Assembly: GCA_012799155.1 (NCBI GenBank)
Contig: JAAZLV010000030.1
Location: 1-6,649, forward strand
Length of the DNA: 6,649 bases
Source: Bacteroidales bacterium
GTDB taxonomy: Bacteria > Bacteroidota > Bacteroidia > Bacteroidales > Dysgonomonadaceae
Reading direction: 5' to 3'
Below the pieces are notes generated by a model. It was not told the DNA's origin. It worked only from the letters and a program-made list of their open reading frames with translations, and did not search any database. Below, one piece after another: positions 5,947-6,649 of the stretch. The stretch's first letter is position 1. Every line of letters begins with the position of its first letter. The translations under genes were made by a program, and so were the position numbers.

Positions 5947-6649
5947 ATGATTCAAAAAATCACCCGATCAATCATCGCCTCCTATTACAAACCGGTGAAG
6001 GCATTTGTGAATGATCCACACGGCACACAGCAAAGTACGCTCAAATATTTGTTGGAACATGGCCGTAATACCTATTATGGAAAAATCCATCAATTCGATC
6101 AAGTTAGCAGTGAAGACTCATACCGTTCGCTAGTTCCTGTCGCAACCTATGAGCATCTGCGTCCCTACCTGGATCGCATCATAGTGGATAAACAAAAAGA
6201 TGTACTGTGGGATACACCAGTAAAATGGTTTGCCATGTCGTCGGGTACCACTGAGGATAAAAGCAAATACATCCCGGTAACGCATGAATCTTTAAAGAAT
6301 GGTAATTACCGGGCAGGATATCACATGTTGGGTATTTATGCCCATCATCATCCCGACACCTCTTTTGTACTTGGTAAATCGCTGGTAATGGGTGGAAGCC
6401 AACAATTGAACCGCATTGGCGATGGAATCTATACTGGTGACATTTCGGCCATCCTGATGAAAAATCTCCCGCTATTAACCAAACGTAGGAGAACACCGGA
6501 GAAGATAGCCTTGCTGCCCGATTGGGAGGAGAAATTGCAGAAATTGGCCGATTACGCGATGGGTGCAGACATCCGTTCTTTTGTAGGGGTACCCTCTTGG
6601 ATGTTGGTGTTGTTGAAAAAAATTATTGCCGACAGTGGTCGTTCAATTC
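5947..6649 (+). CDS. GH3-family acyl-adenylating protein, C-terminus cut off by the window edge
   Basis: From the ATG at 5947 there are 234 complete codons, open to the right edge. Full-length relatives are about 500 residues, so roughly the N-terminal half is present. FAMSSGTTEDKSKYIPVT (95-112) fits the GH3 ATP-binding motif I (SSGTS-x-GK-x-K-x-x-P in plants). SFVGVPSWMLVLLKKI (211-226) matches the conserved GVP-W segment of the family. The N-terminal YYKPVKAFVNDPHGTQQSTL (13-32) and VPVATYEHLRPYLDRI (63-78) also look like bacterial GH3 proteins. There is no signal peptide, so it is likely cytosolic. Plant GH3 enzymes adenylate acyl acids such as auxin or jasmonate and conjugate them to amino acids. 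The substrates of bacterial homologues are not known to me, so only acyl-acid adenylation is inferred. The ATG is chosen because a perfect -7 element lies 22 bases upstream. Confidence 0.9.
   Translation, partial: MIQKITRSIIASYYKPVKAFVNDPHGTQQSTLKYLLEHGRNTYYGKIHQFDQVSSEDSYRSLVPVATYEHLRPYLDRIIVDKQKDVLWDTPVKWFAMSSGTTEDKSKYIPVTHESLKNGNYRAGYHMLGIYAHHHPDTSFVLGKSLVMGGSQQLNRIGDGIYTGDISAILMKNLPLLTKRRRTPEKIALLPDWEEKLQKLADYAMGADIRSFVGVPSWMLVLLKKIIADSGRSI

Noticed and set aside
6179..6496. Minus-strand open frame of 105 codons within the GH3 gene
   Set aside because: It is antisense to conserved GH3 motifs, and its Trp/Cys/His-rich translation is typical of a shadow frame.
1..6649. Mobile element, CRISPR array, tRNA, phage or defence genes
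   Set aside because: I saw no terminal inverted repeats, spaced direct repeats, tRNA-like cloverleaf, transposase or integrase motifs. Coding density and gene types are those of a normal chromosomal region.

Overview
The window looks like ordinary chromosomal DNA from a member of the Bacteroidota, most likely Bacteroidales. Three things point there. The genes are typical of the phylum: a DUF5686-type outer-membrane protein, a GH3-family protein and a secreted S9 peptidase. Perfect TAnnTTTG -7 promoter elements lie just upstream of four genes. Purine-rich Shine-Dalgarno sites are absent or weak. A closer placement, for example Dysgonomonadaceae, is only a guess.

Five genes fill the window, two of them cut by its edges. 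The left three are on the minus strand. Reading in the direction of transcription, these are a 717-residue probable outer-membrane beta-barrel protein of the DUF5686 type (4969 to 2816), the MEP-pathway kinase ispE (2703 to 1858), and an exported S9 (prolyl oligopeptidase family) peptidase that starts at 1832 and loses its catalytic domain at the left edge. ispE has its own well-formed promoter, and the peptidase follows it after only 25 bp, so these two probably form an operon. The right two genes are on the plus strand: a CRP/FNR-family transcription factor (about 5179 to 5859) and the N-terminal half of a GH3-family acyl-adenylating enzyme (5947 to the right edge), each with its own -7 element.

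The divergent region between the DUF5686 gene and the regulator (4970 to 5178) holds most of the unexplained structure. It has a 23-bp near-perfect palindrome at the predicted transcription start of the regulator gene, an 11-bp direct repeat bracketing that promoter's -33 region, and a run of ten A (minus strand) beside the -7 element of the DUF5686 promoter, which itself lies only 8 nt from the start codon. A testable model is that the regulator represses itself through the palindrome and may also control the divergent outer-membrane protein.

I see no mobile element, CRISPR array, RNA gene, defence system or clear new multi-gene system. No stretch longer than 300 bases lacks a gene.
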